DNA of 64,000 bases from Parapedobacter sp037190485 (GTDB lineage Bacteria; Bacteroidota; Bacteroidia; Sphingobacteriales; Sphingobacteriaceae): the NCBI GenBank assembly GCA_037190485.1, contig JBBCJB010000012.1, positions 182,680-246,679 on the forward strand, in the 5' to 3' direction. Shown piece after piece: positions 45,021-51,856 of this stretch. The notes under the pieces are model-generated. The model saw only the letters and a list, made by a program, of their open reading frames with translations. It searched no databases and was not told where the DNA came from. Positions within the stretch are counted from its first letter, which is position 1. Each line of letters starts with the position of its first letter. A program made the position numbers and the translations under genes.

Positions 45021-46580
45021 TCACATGGTCTTGATTCCGTCAGCGATATCTTTCAGTCGTTTATTCTCCGGATATAGATTCATCCCCTCTTCAAGCACGC
45101 CTTTGGCTTTTGACCTTTCATTTTTCGCGAGATAATAGAAAGCCATTCCCTCGATAACTAACCTGATGTGTTCATCCGATTTGTTTTTATGTTTGTCATA
45201 GGCGTTCAGTTCCTTCAACATTAGGTCGAAATAGCGCGGAAGCGGTTTGTCAAACTCCTCCTGCTTTAGCGCATTGAACAACATCGATATGTAGTTGTAG
45301 AGATAGGTGGATCGTATGTCTTGATCGTCGGCCAGGTAAGGGTACCGGGCTACCCATTCGTCCAAAACGGACAGGTTTTCCTCGCAACCGTCCGTTTTCA
45401 TCTTGTGTTTGAATAGGTAATCCTTCATCATGACCCAAACCAACGTAGCCTCACTATTGCGCGCTATGGCCCTTTCAAGGAATGGGACGGCTTCATCCAC
45501 CTTGCCACCCACGTAAAGCGAACGCGCGGCTTCCTGTAGGTAGTGATCCGTCAATTCGTTAAGGAAAACTTCGTCTTCGAGCGAACCGCTAATATACGCA
45601 AAGGCACTGTCAGCCTTGTCTTGCTGCCGCGATTTCCAAAGGTTTCGGTCCAAGGCCTCGTAAAACTTGTATTTCAGCAGGCTTTTCGCGTCTTCCCGTT
45701 TTGAACGGTTTACCAGTTTCACGGCGGCTTCCCAATCGGCAGCCTCTTCAAAGCGCAGCTCATTGACGATTTCGCCAAGTATAGATAGTTGGAGGTATTC
45801 GTGCTTCTTCGCCGGGTAAAGGCGATTCGCTTTGTAAACCGGCGAATAGGCCGCCTTGAACTCGTCATTTTCCACTTGACTTATCGCGACGTTGTAATAC
45901 GCCAGCCCCACCAATTCCTTGAAGCGGATGTTGGTCTTTCCATAGAAAAACTCGTTGAAAGCCTTTTCAACGCCTACACGGTTCACGTAAGATTGTTCAA
46001 GGTATTTACTTTTGACCAAACCATTGACATATTCGGCCTGAGCCCTTGGGTTCGGTATGAAGACACCGTTGGGGTCTGTGGTCTCGATCATAATGTTGAA
46101 GCTTTCGGGAAAGGCGATGACATAAACATGGGTGGGCGTCTCTTTTATTTCGTAGGGTATGGCCAGGCATTCCAGGATGTAGGCATACAGTATCGATGCG
46201 CTCACGCATTGGTAGCTACCGTCTATGAACATACGCGCCACGCTAGCCTGCTCGTCGTATCGTTTCAGGAATGACGCGTGGGTTTTCTTGAACAGCTGTT
46301 TCAATTTCCTGTTCGGTCTTGCGTTGTCTTCGGTAGACCATTGCAATTGCGACACGAATGCATCGACCTGGGCAACGTATCGGTTCGCGGTTGGCTCATC
46401 CGCTTCGGCTAGCAAGATCAGCCGGAATAGGTCCCGGTGATTGTCCAATTGCTCGAACTGCCTTTTTTCCGCTTCCGAGTGATAAGCTACGAACCTTTCC
46501 TGTTGGCGGGAGTCGAGCGGTATAGCAAGAAACCAAATAGACAAGACCGATATGAGCAGTTGGACGGGTTGATGTTTCAT
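45021..46580 (-). CDS. Secreted transglutaminase-like protein with TPR-type repeats
   Basis: This 519-residue protein opens with a signal-like segment (LLISVLSIWFLAIPLDS). The first 180 residues resemble a transglutaminase-like fold. The candidate catalytic Cys 125 sits in GSYQCVSASILYAYILECLA, His 151 in THVYVIAF and Asp 169 in IETTDPNGVF, in the family order. The rest is helical repeat (KAAYSPVYKANRLYPAKKHE, AVPFLERAIARNSEATLVWV, AKGVLEEGMNLYPENKRLKD). It may be a periplasmic cross-linking or protease-like protein. It appears to be its own unit, with TATATTTA at 46611-46604 upstream. Confidence 0.65.
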   Translation of the reverse strand: MKHQPVQLLISVLSIWFLAIPLDSRQQERFVAYHSEAEKRQFEQLDNHRDLFRLILLAEADEPTANRYVAQVDAFVSQLQWSTEDNARPNRKLKQLFKKTHASFLKRYDEQASVARMFIDGSYQCVSASILYAYILECLAIPYEIKETPTHVYVIAFPESFNIMIETTDPNGVFIPNPRAQAEYVNGLVKSKYLEQSYVNRVGVEKAFNEFFYGKTNIRFKELVGLAYYNVAISQVENDEFKAAYSPVYKANRLYPAKKHEYLQLSILGEIVNELRFEEAADWEAAVKLVNRSKREDAKSLLKYKFYEALDRNLWKSRQQDKADSAFAYISGSLEDEVFLNELTDHYLQEAARSLYVGGKVDEAVPFLERAIARNSEATLVWVMMKDYLFKHKMKTDGCEENLSVLDEWVARYPYLADDQDIRSTYLYNYISMLFNALKQEEFDKPLPRYFDLMLKELNAYDKHKNKSDEHIRLVIEGMAFYYLAKNERSKAKGVLEEGMNLYPENKRLKDIADGIKTM

Positions 46581-46927
46581 GTTTTATAACTGTCTTATGG
46601 ATGTAAATATACGAAAAAGTTTTCCGTTCTAATCACCGGTGGCAACGTTTTTCCCATGAGTGTGCCTCCGGCTTGAAGCAGACGCTTTAGCCCTGTCGTC
46701 GTTCTGTTCTGGCCCTGAGGTACATGCTTGACTGGTGGCATCGTATGCCTCCATAGCTAAAGCAGATACCGTTTATCAAAGGACAGGCTTCCTTGAACAC
46801 AAGAAATATTGGCCGTTTTGTGCAAAGAGGATTATTGCATATATTTATATGCGTCGGCAGTAACATTACGAAAATCGCATTAGCCATTGAAACTTATAGA
46901 AATTTAAAAAAAATAGATTGTCTGATT
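46581..46927. other. Intergenic region with a base-composition change
   Basis: The first 150 bases are GC-moderate and contain the possible promoter of the transglutaminase-like gene (TATATTTA, minus strand). From about 46800 the sequence becomes clearly AT-rich and stays so to about 48150. No conserved ORF was found in the gap. Confidence 0.5.
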
Positions 46928-47389
46928 ATGAGTATGATAGGGAATTTGCTTCGCGTGACAGGGGCTGAGCTTGATGAGTATTTAAAAGACAGTTCGTTAT
47001 TGGAGGACAAAATCTATGATGACGAAATGGAAAATGATAGATTGGTTGACATTGACAAATCGTGGGACGGGATTATATTTTTGTTAACCGGACAAATTTC
47101 GGCGACTGCGAAACACCATCTTGCAAGCGTTTTGTTCAGTGGGCAACTTATTGACGAAGAGCAGAATCTGGGTTATGGACCGGCCCATTATTTGACACCG
47201 GAACAAGTTGCCGGATTGAATAACGAGATTTCGACAATCACAATTGCTGACTTAAGACAGAAATTCAACCCAGGAAAAATGAACGAGCTGGAAGTTTATC
47301 CCACAATCTGGGACGAAGGGGATGATGCGATACCATTTCGGTTTAGAGATCGGACCACCAAACGAAATCTTTTACCCCCAGTTCGCTAA
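46928..47389 (+). CDS. DUF1877 (YfbM-like) protein, C-terminally truncated
   Basis: This 153-residue protein starts MSMIGNLLRVTGAELDEYLK, the standard DUF1877 opening, which fixes the start. DIDKSWDGIIFLLTG and GPAHYLTPEQVAGLNNEIST follow as expected. The last family match is VYPTIWDEGDDAI. After it the normal helical tail is replaced by FRFRDRTTKRNLLPPVR, so about 30 residues are lost. The 3' end overlaps the end of the convergent gene at 47372, which suggests that a rearrangement joined the two. The gene is AT-rich relative to the window and probably acquired. Family function is unknown. Confidence 0.8.
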   Translation: MSMIGNLLRVTGAELDEYLKDSSLLEDKIYDDEMENDRLVDIDKSWDGIIFLLTGQISATAKHHLASVLFSGQLIDEEQNLGYGPAHYLTPEQVAGLNNEISTITIADLRQKFNPGKMNELEVYPTIWDEGDDAIPFRFRDRTTKRNLLPPVR

Positions 47390-47830
47390 CCTCCATCCTT
47401 CTTCTAGACGTTCTTTCAGGTAGGTGTCATTCCAAACCGAGTCGGGGGACAACGACTTCTGCTCATCTGACAATTGTTCGACTTCAATAAAGCTATCATC
47501 GATTTCATTTGAAATAATCCAATGATCCTTTTTGAAGTAATGCGGTGTTCTAAAGTGGGTAGGGGTTTGAAAATCAACAGGTAGGTTCAAGAATCCAACA
47601 GATTCAATGATTTTTTTCCGCCAAGCAGCTTTCACCGGAAACTTCACGAAAAAAAATCCCTTATCAAAAATGGCAGCAGTTATTTCAGGGGTGAAATCAA
47701 ATAGGGCATACGAAACCTTGATCATTTCCACATCATTCCTTTTATCTGCTGGTAAATTTACCAACTGGAAAAGTGCTATGCCTTTGTTTGTGCCCATTTT
47801 ATAAACATTCCCAACCTGTATCGATTTCAT
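47372..47830 (-). CDS. Hypothetical protein, possibly immunity-type
   Basis: This 152-residue soluble protein starts at MKSIQVGNVYKMGTNKG. The longer in-frame extension to 47992 crosses the next gene and is unlikely. The compact alpha/beta pattern (GIALFQLVNLPADKRNDVEM, WRKKIIESVGFLNLP, then SDEQKSLSPDSVWNDTYLKE) and the acidic composition recall immunity proteins of polymorphic toxin systems. I cannot place it in a named family. It is AT-rich, like its neighbours, and converges with the truncated DUF1877 gene. Confidence 0.5.
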   Translation of the reverse strand: MKSIQVGNVYKMGTNKGIALFQLVNLPADKRNDVEMIKVSYALFDFTPEITAAIFDKGFFFVKFPVKAAWRKKIIESVGFLNLPVDFQTPTHFRTPHYFKKDHWIISNEIDDSFIEVEQLSDEQKSLSPDSVWNDTYLKERLEEGWRLANWG

Positions 47831-47837
47831 TTCTCGT

Positions 47838-48164
47838 TCAAGATTTAAAACATGCGGTAAGCAGCATGTTGCGGTACACTTTGTAAAACCAAACCAAAAA
47901 CAAAATGGTTGATATGATTGAGCTGAATACGATTCCGGAAATGAAAATGATTTTCCGTTTTTCATTTTCGGCGATTTCACCTGCCGAAACACCCTTGCCT
48001 ATAATGAGCCTTTCCATCATGTCGATTTTGGCTAAATAGACAAAAGCGCCGATTACAGAACAGACTTTGAGCAGCCAAAATGAACGTCTTGCCCAGTTGG
48101 CAACATGGGTATTCGCTTTTAATGAAAGCGGGTTTGCCGCCGGTGTGCTGTTCTCCATCAGCAT
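47838..48164 (-). CDS. DUF4328-like membrane protein, C-terminally truncated
   Basis: This 108-residue protein has two transmembrane helices at about 25-50 (FWLLKVCSVIGAFVYLAKI) and 72-95 (IIFISGIVFSSIISTILFLV), ending in VWFYKVYRNM. That motif matches the WFYRAYRN signature which in DUF4328 proteins is followed by two more helices. Here the protein stops ten residues later (LLTACFKS), seven bases before the next gene. The second half has been lost. The truncation and AT-rich composition fit a decayed acquired gene. Confidence 0.55.
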   Translation of the reverse strand: MLMENSTPAANPLSLKANTHVANWARRSFWLLKVCSVIGAFVYLAKIDMMERLIIGKGVSAGEIAENEKRKIIFISGIVFSSIISTILFLVWFYKVYRNMLLTACFKS

Positions 48165-48194
48165 TTGGTCATGGTTCTTTGCTTTTTGTTAACG

Positions 48195-48632
48195 TTAGCG
48201 AATATTATCGTCTGCATACGGCCAATGCTGCGGATCGTGAGTGGTTCCCGAAAACTGATCCAAAGCGGCCCGAAAAGGCGCGAGGATTTGACGGACGTTT
48301 CCTTCCACGGTGAACAGCAGCTTTTCTTTGGGAGCCATCTCGTTTAAATCCGCTTTCTCAATAATCTTCAGTACTACCGTATCTTCATTTCTCTCGAATG
48401 TAAATAAATAAGCCGCGGGTTCGAGCCACCAGGTTGCCACGCTCGGTGCGTAGTCATGCAAATTCCCTGTCGCCAGGTATAGTTCCTCAATCGGGTTATT
48501 CAATACATCCGAGGCATCGAAGCTCAGGGAGAAATCGCCGTAGCTGAACGTGACCGGGAGCCACCCGTATTCTGGTTTGCCGAATGCCATATGAAGATTA
48601 ATGCTCATGTGTATGCCCAATACGAATTCCAT
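48195..48632 (-). CDS. Hypothetical cytoplasmic protein
   Basis: This 145-residue protein starts at 48632, an ATG 24 bases after the TATCTTTA of R5, the same spacing as at R1. MSINLHMAFG at 48608 is an alternative start. The sequence EYGWLPVTFSYGDFSLSFDA, ASDVLNNPIEELYLATGNL, TWWLEPAAYLFTFERNEDTV and LDQFSGTTHDPQHWPYADDN suggests a small beta-rich protein with an immunity-protein look. No named family is recognised. Confidence 0.55.
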   Translation of the reverse strand: MEFVLGIHMSINLHMAFGKPEYGWLPVTFSYGDFSLSFDASDVLNNPIEELYLATGNLHDYAPSVATWWLEPAAYLFTFERNEDTVVLKIIEKADLNEMAPKEKLLFTVEGNVRQILAPFRAALDQFSGTTHDPQHWPYADDNIR

Positions 48633-49154
48633 CACCACAATCGGCTAATCCCGCATAAAGATAGCCAAATACGAGATCCAAAAGAAATATCTTTCACGGA
48701 TATCACGAATGTCCGTAATTCTTCGGACAACCTTCGTTCATACGCTAAGGCGTACTTGAGTGATGATGGCGTATGTTCTTCCTTGATTGGTGTCGAAGTT
48801 ATACAGGAAGATGTTATTACGGCCAGCCGCCTGATCGGGGCGACGGGGGGCGGAACCGGGGTTCATCCCGATGCGGCCTTGATCTGTTACGGCGGGTTAG
48901 TCGTCTGCTGCGCCGATACGGTGTTCAAGCTTTCGCTCCCGAATCTGGATCTCGCGTGGCGTACCGCCGCCGATATTGCGACTTGTTTTGGTATATATTA
49001 CCTGGATGATGATTATATCGTTCACGGTGAATTATCCATCACACGGCTGGACAGGGACGGAAAGATCGTCTGGCAACGGGAAGGCAGGGATATTTGGACA
49101 ATACCCGATGGAAAGGATGCATTAGAAGTGCATGCCAAAGAAGCGCCACAATAA
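48591..49154 (+). CDS. Hypothetical protein with uncertain 5' end
   Basis: The coding-like part reads from about 48740 (SDDGVCSSLIGVEVIQEDVI, DAALICYGGLVVCCADTVFK, LDLAWRTAADIATCFGIYYL, GELSITRLDRDGKIVWQREG). It looks like blades of a small beta-propeller. The only ATG in frame is 48591, upstream of repeat R5 and inside the opposite gene. The first 50 codons, translated through the repeat, do not look natural. The true start may have been lost when R5 arrived, or translation may begin at a TTG near 48751. The C-terminus (DALEVHAKEAPQ) also ends early. Confidence 0.45.
   Translation: MKINAHVYAQYEFHHHNRLIPHKDSQIRDPKEISFTDITNVRNSSDNLRSYAKAYLSDDGVCSSLIGVEVIQEDVITASRLIGATGGGTGVHPDAALICYGGLVVCCADTVFKLSLPNLDLAWRTAADIATCFGIYYLDDDYIVHGELSITRLDRDGKIVWQREGRDIWTIPDGKDALEVHAKEAPQ
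48638..48676. repeat. Dispersed repeat R5 (promoter-bearing)
   Basis: AATCGGCTAATCCCGCATAA and the following AGATAGCCAAATACGAGATC match the core of the other copies. TATCTTTA on the minus strand is at 48663-48656 and faces the gene at 48632. Confidence 0.65.
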
Positions 49155-49222
49155 ACGAGAGAATACCAATCAGCAACATGAATCCACCATACCTTGTGTC
49201 CGATTAAATACAACCACGTTTG

Positions 49223-49324
49223 CTACCTTCTATGTTTCAAAACGGTCAATTGCCTCAGGCGGTCCAGGTCGCTTTTGGTGATATCCCGTTTCGGTAGGAT
49301 GTTTGCTGAATTACCGTTTGTTCC
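49223..49324 (-). pseudogene. Short C-terminal gene remnant
   Basis: A 33-codon stretch on the minus strand, without a start, reads GNSANILPKRDITKSDLDRL and then RQLTVLKHRR to a TAG at 49223. It looks like the natural end of a protein but is too short to place. The rest of the 264-base gap up to 49418 has no recognisable feature. Confidence 0.25.
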
Positions 49325-49418
49325 CTACATACAATTTAAGGGTGTCCGCACGGACGGTTACGCATTCGGTTGTAGCGAAAAGCGCCCCAACGGCGTCTTA
49401 CCCTGAAACAGTCTATAG

Positions 49419-49856
49419 ATGGACAAATTACGTAAGGTTTTTGGTGTATTGGGCATGCTGGTAGTACTATCGGTACTCTCGTGTACCGAGGCGGATCGGC
49501 AACGGGCATGCAGGGAAGTAGCATGCTTGGAGTTCTATGCGACCATCCACATCAACGTGGTGGACGAGGCGGGCGACCCCGTGGAGCTGGATCGGGTGAA
49601 GGTTAGCCGTATCGCGGATGGTTTTGACATGACTTCCGACTACGAAAACGGCAGTTGGGAGGACGCCAGGAAGGCGGGTATGTACATATTGGCTGATGAC
49701 GGCGATGCGGGGCGATTGACACGGTTCGAGGACACGCGCCTACGATTCCAGGGGTACATCGACAACCAGGAAGTGGTGAGCGGCGATTACGTCGTAACCT
49801 ATGACTGCTGCCACATCAGCCTGGTATCGGGCGAAGAAAAGCTTGTCGTGAAATGA
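49419..49856 (+). CDS. Small lipoprotein of the CCHISLVSG family, copy 1
   Basis: This 145-residue lipoprotein has its lipobox at VLSVLSCTEADR (Cys 22). A Cys pair follows (ACREVACLEFYATI). A transthyretin- or carboxypeptidase-regulatory-like strand comes next (INVVDEAGDPVELDRVKVSR). The conserved C-terminal block is LRFQGYIDNQEVVSGDYV and TYDCCHISLVSGEEKL. Two paralogues at 50808 and 51269 share the whole plan. The four Cys could form two disulfides. The gene overlaps the next by 4 bases (ATGA). The function is unknown. Confidence 0.75.
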   Translation: MDKLRKVFGVLGMLVVLSVLSCTEADRQRACREVACLEFYATIHINVVDEAGDPVELDRVKVSRIADGFDMTSDYENGSWEDARKAGMYILADDGDAGRLTRFEDTRLRFQGYIDNQEVVSGDYVVTYDCCHISLVSGEEKLVVK

Positions 49857-50293
49857 AAAAGAGCGCCTTGTCCTATATGAAACCGATTTTTTTGACGGTG
49901 ATCGCGGCATTATTGGCTTCGGCATTTACCGCTTGCGATTATCAAGGTAACTATACCTTTAAGGTGAAGAATGAAACGGGAGAACCAGTACGGTTTGAGT
50001 TTGTGAACCAAGGTTATGATGCCTATGCGCACAAAAACCAAAATCAGGTGGACGTGTTGCCGGCGGAAGAGAAAACGATCAGGATAGTTGCGGCCCCACT
50101 GAATTCGCCAGCGCATGATTGCATGAGAGAACACGGCCCGGATTACTTCGGGAACCTCGAATTCGAGATTTATCTGAATGATGTGAAAATCGAAAAGGAA
50201 CTCTGGCACGGCGATCATTGGGTGTTCCGGAAACTGGCGAAGTGGGAAGGCGAATATACGATGACCATCAGCGACCAGCTATTGGCAGATTGA
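49853..50293 (+). CDS. Small hypothetical lipoprotein
   Basis: This 146-residue lipoprotein has its lipobox at LASAFTACDYQG (Cys 28); M9 is an alternative start. The mature part begins with a beta-sandwich-like strand (NYTFKVKNETGEPVRFEFVN) and continues with LNSPAHDCMREHGPDYFGNL and WHGDHWVFRKLAKWEGEYTM. It differs from the CCHISLVSG paralogues around it. The start overlaps the stop of the preceding lipoprotein, so the two are translationally coupled. Its stop codon is immediately followed, in frame, by the truncated acetyltransferase. Confidence 0.65.
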   Translation: MKKSALSYMKPIFLTVIAALLASAFTACDYQGNYTFKVKNETGEPVRFEFVNQGYDAYAHKNQNQVDVLPAEEKTIRIVAAPLNSPAHDCMREHGPDYFGNLEFEIYLNDVKIEKELWHGDHWVFRKLAKWEGEYTMTISDQLLAD

Positions 50294-50767
50294 GGAGAGG
50301 AATCGCCGGAACGGGCCACGCGATTCCTGGCCGACCTGATCCGGGAGGAAGGCAACCAATATGCATACGAAAACTGTTCGGTGTTCGTTTCCGACGATGA
50401 GATCGTTGCCGCCGTGATCGTGTATGACGGCGGTCGGTTGCATGAATTGAGGAAGCCGGTGGCCAAAAAGGTGAAAGCCCTGTTCGGTCGCGAGCTGCAG
50501 GCCGAAGATGAAACCCAGGCCGGGGAATATTACAGCGACAGCATCGGTGTAAGGCCCAACCAACAGGGAAAAGGGATAGGCGCAACGATATTCCATTGGC
50601 TGATAGGGGAATACGTGCGTCGGCTGGGCGGGGTGCTGGGCTTGCTCGTGGATTGGGATAACCCGAACGCCAAGCGCTTCTACCTCCGGTTGGGTTTCGA
50701 ACCGGTGGGCACGAAGGCTTTTATGGGCAAAAGCATGGATCACCTCCAATTGCGCGGTCAGCTGTAG
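50294..50767 (+). pseudogene. GNAT acetyltransferase lacking its N-terminus
   Basis: Directly after the TGA of the preceding lipoprotein, the same frame reads on through SPERATRFLADLIREEGNQY, AYENCSVFVSDDEIVAAVIV and the GNAT core. The acetyl-CoA binding loop is GVRPNQQGKGIGATIFHWLI (family pattern Q-x-x-G-x-G), followed by LGLLVDWDNPNAKRFYLRLG and FEPVG. Normal relatives have about 45 residues before PERATRF. These are missing, and no ATG exists before the core; a GTG at 50381 would lose even more. The gene was probably cut at its 5' end when the lipoprotein genes arrived. Confidence 0.7.
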
Positions 50768-50807
50768 CGAAAACCCAATTCGCGACGTTTTCCCGGCAAA
50801 CTGATTT

Positions 50808-51251
50808 ATGATGAACAGGTTTACCTATTTTGTTTTAACGCTCGGAGTGGCTTTCACGCTATCCTGCGAACGGCGGGAACTCGAAAGCATGGAAGAGCAG
50901 GATTGCGCATTGGTACCCTGTACCGAAGAACTGAGGTGGGTTACCGTCAAGGTGACTGATAGGTCGGGCCAACCGGTAGCGCTGGACAAGGTAAAGGTAA
51001 TCCGCCAGAGCGATGGCAAAGACCTGACCAGGACCTACCCGCGCGAGGAATGGCAAGTGTTCAGGAAGCTGGGCAGCTATGCGATAACCGGCGACCTGGA
51101 CGAAAAGCATATCCCCCAATTCAAACGCACCAAACTGCGTTTCCAGGGCTACGTCGGCAACCGGGAGGTGGTCAAGGCCGATTACGTCGTGACCTTTGAC
51201 TGCTGCCACATCAGCTTGGTATCGGGCGAATTGGAACTGACAGTAAGATGA
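50808..51251 (+). CDS. Small lipoprotein of the CCHISLVSG family, copy 2
   Basis: This 147-residue lipoprotein has its lipobox at GVAFTLSCERREL (Cys 20). The plan matches copies 1 and 3: an N-terminal Cys pair (DCALVPCTEELRWV), the strand VKVTDRSGQPVALDKVKVIR and the C-terminal block RLRFQGYVGN-type (here KLRFQGYVGNREVVKADYVV) with FDCCHISLVSGELEL. It is the most diverged of the three in the middle (KLGSYAITGDLDEKHIPQFK). It is followed 17 bases later by copy 3. Confidence 0.75.
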   Translation: MMNRFTYFVLTLGVAFTLSCERRELESMEEQDCALVPCTEELRWVTVKVTDRSGQPVALDKVKVIRQSDGKDLTRTYPREEWQVFRKLGSYAITGDLDEKHIPQFKRTKLRFQGYVGNREVVKADYVVTFDCCHISLVSGELELTVR

Positions 51252-51268
51252 ATTTGATTTTTTGAGGC

Positions 51269-51706
51269 ATGAAGAAATTTCGGAACGTCAGGCTTGGGTG
51301 CGGCTTTGCGCTATTGTTGGCGACAGTGCTTTCATGCAAAGAAGGAAATGAGCGCGCATGTGAGGATGCGGCATGTTTTGCAGTTTTTTACACCCTAAAT
51401 CTTACCATCGTCGACGAAGCGGGTGACCCCGTACAGCTGGACCGGACGAAGGTGAGCCGTATACCCGACGGTTTGGATATAACGCGGCAGTACGCAGATG
51501 ACGATTGGGAGACCGCCAGGGACGCGGGGATTTATGTATTGGCCGATGATGGTGACGGGAGGCGGTTGCCGCGGTTTCGAGACACGCGCCTTCGTTTCCA
51601 AGGCTATATCGGCAACCAGGAGGTAGTCAATGCCGACTACGTCGTGACCTTCAGCTGCTGCCACATCAGCTTGGTATCCGGCGAAACGAAACTAACCGTA
51701 AAGTAA
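51269..51706 (+). CDS. Small lipoprotein of the CCHISLVSG family, copy 3
   Basis: This 145-residue lipoprotein has its lipobox at LLATVLSCKEGN (Cys 23). It is closest to copy 1: ACEDAACFAVFYTLNLTIVD, EAGDPVQLDRTKVSRIPDG, DAGIYVLADDGDGRRLPRF and FQGYIGNQEVVNADYVVTFS with CCHISLVSGETKLTVK at the end. Copies 1 and 3 therefore duplicated after splitting from copy 2. The gene converges with the rhamnosidase gene; the 150-base gap has no clear terminator. Confidence 0.75.
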   Translation: MKKFRNVRLGCGFALLLATVLSCKEGNERACEDAACFAVFYTLNLTIVDEAGDPVQLDRTKVSRIPDGLDITRQYADDDWETARDAGIYVLADDGDGRRLPRFRDTRLRFQGYIGNQEVVNADYVVTFSCCHISLVSGETKLTVK

Positions 51707-51856
51707 ACGGGAATGCCTTCCAAGGCGGGGACTAGTGACAGCACCAAGTAAATAGGCAATCTTTTTTTCGAGGGGAAACGCATGGCGCGGATCGCCGTGG
51801 CCTGTCGCGGCGCCGGCGCGAGTTGCTGGCGGTAATGCCATAGCAACAACAGCTTG

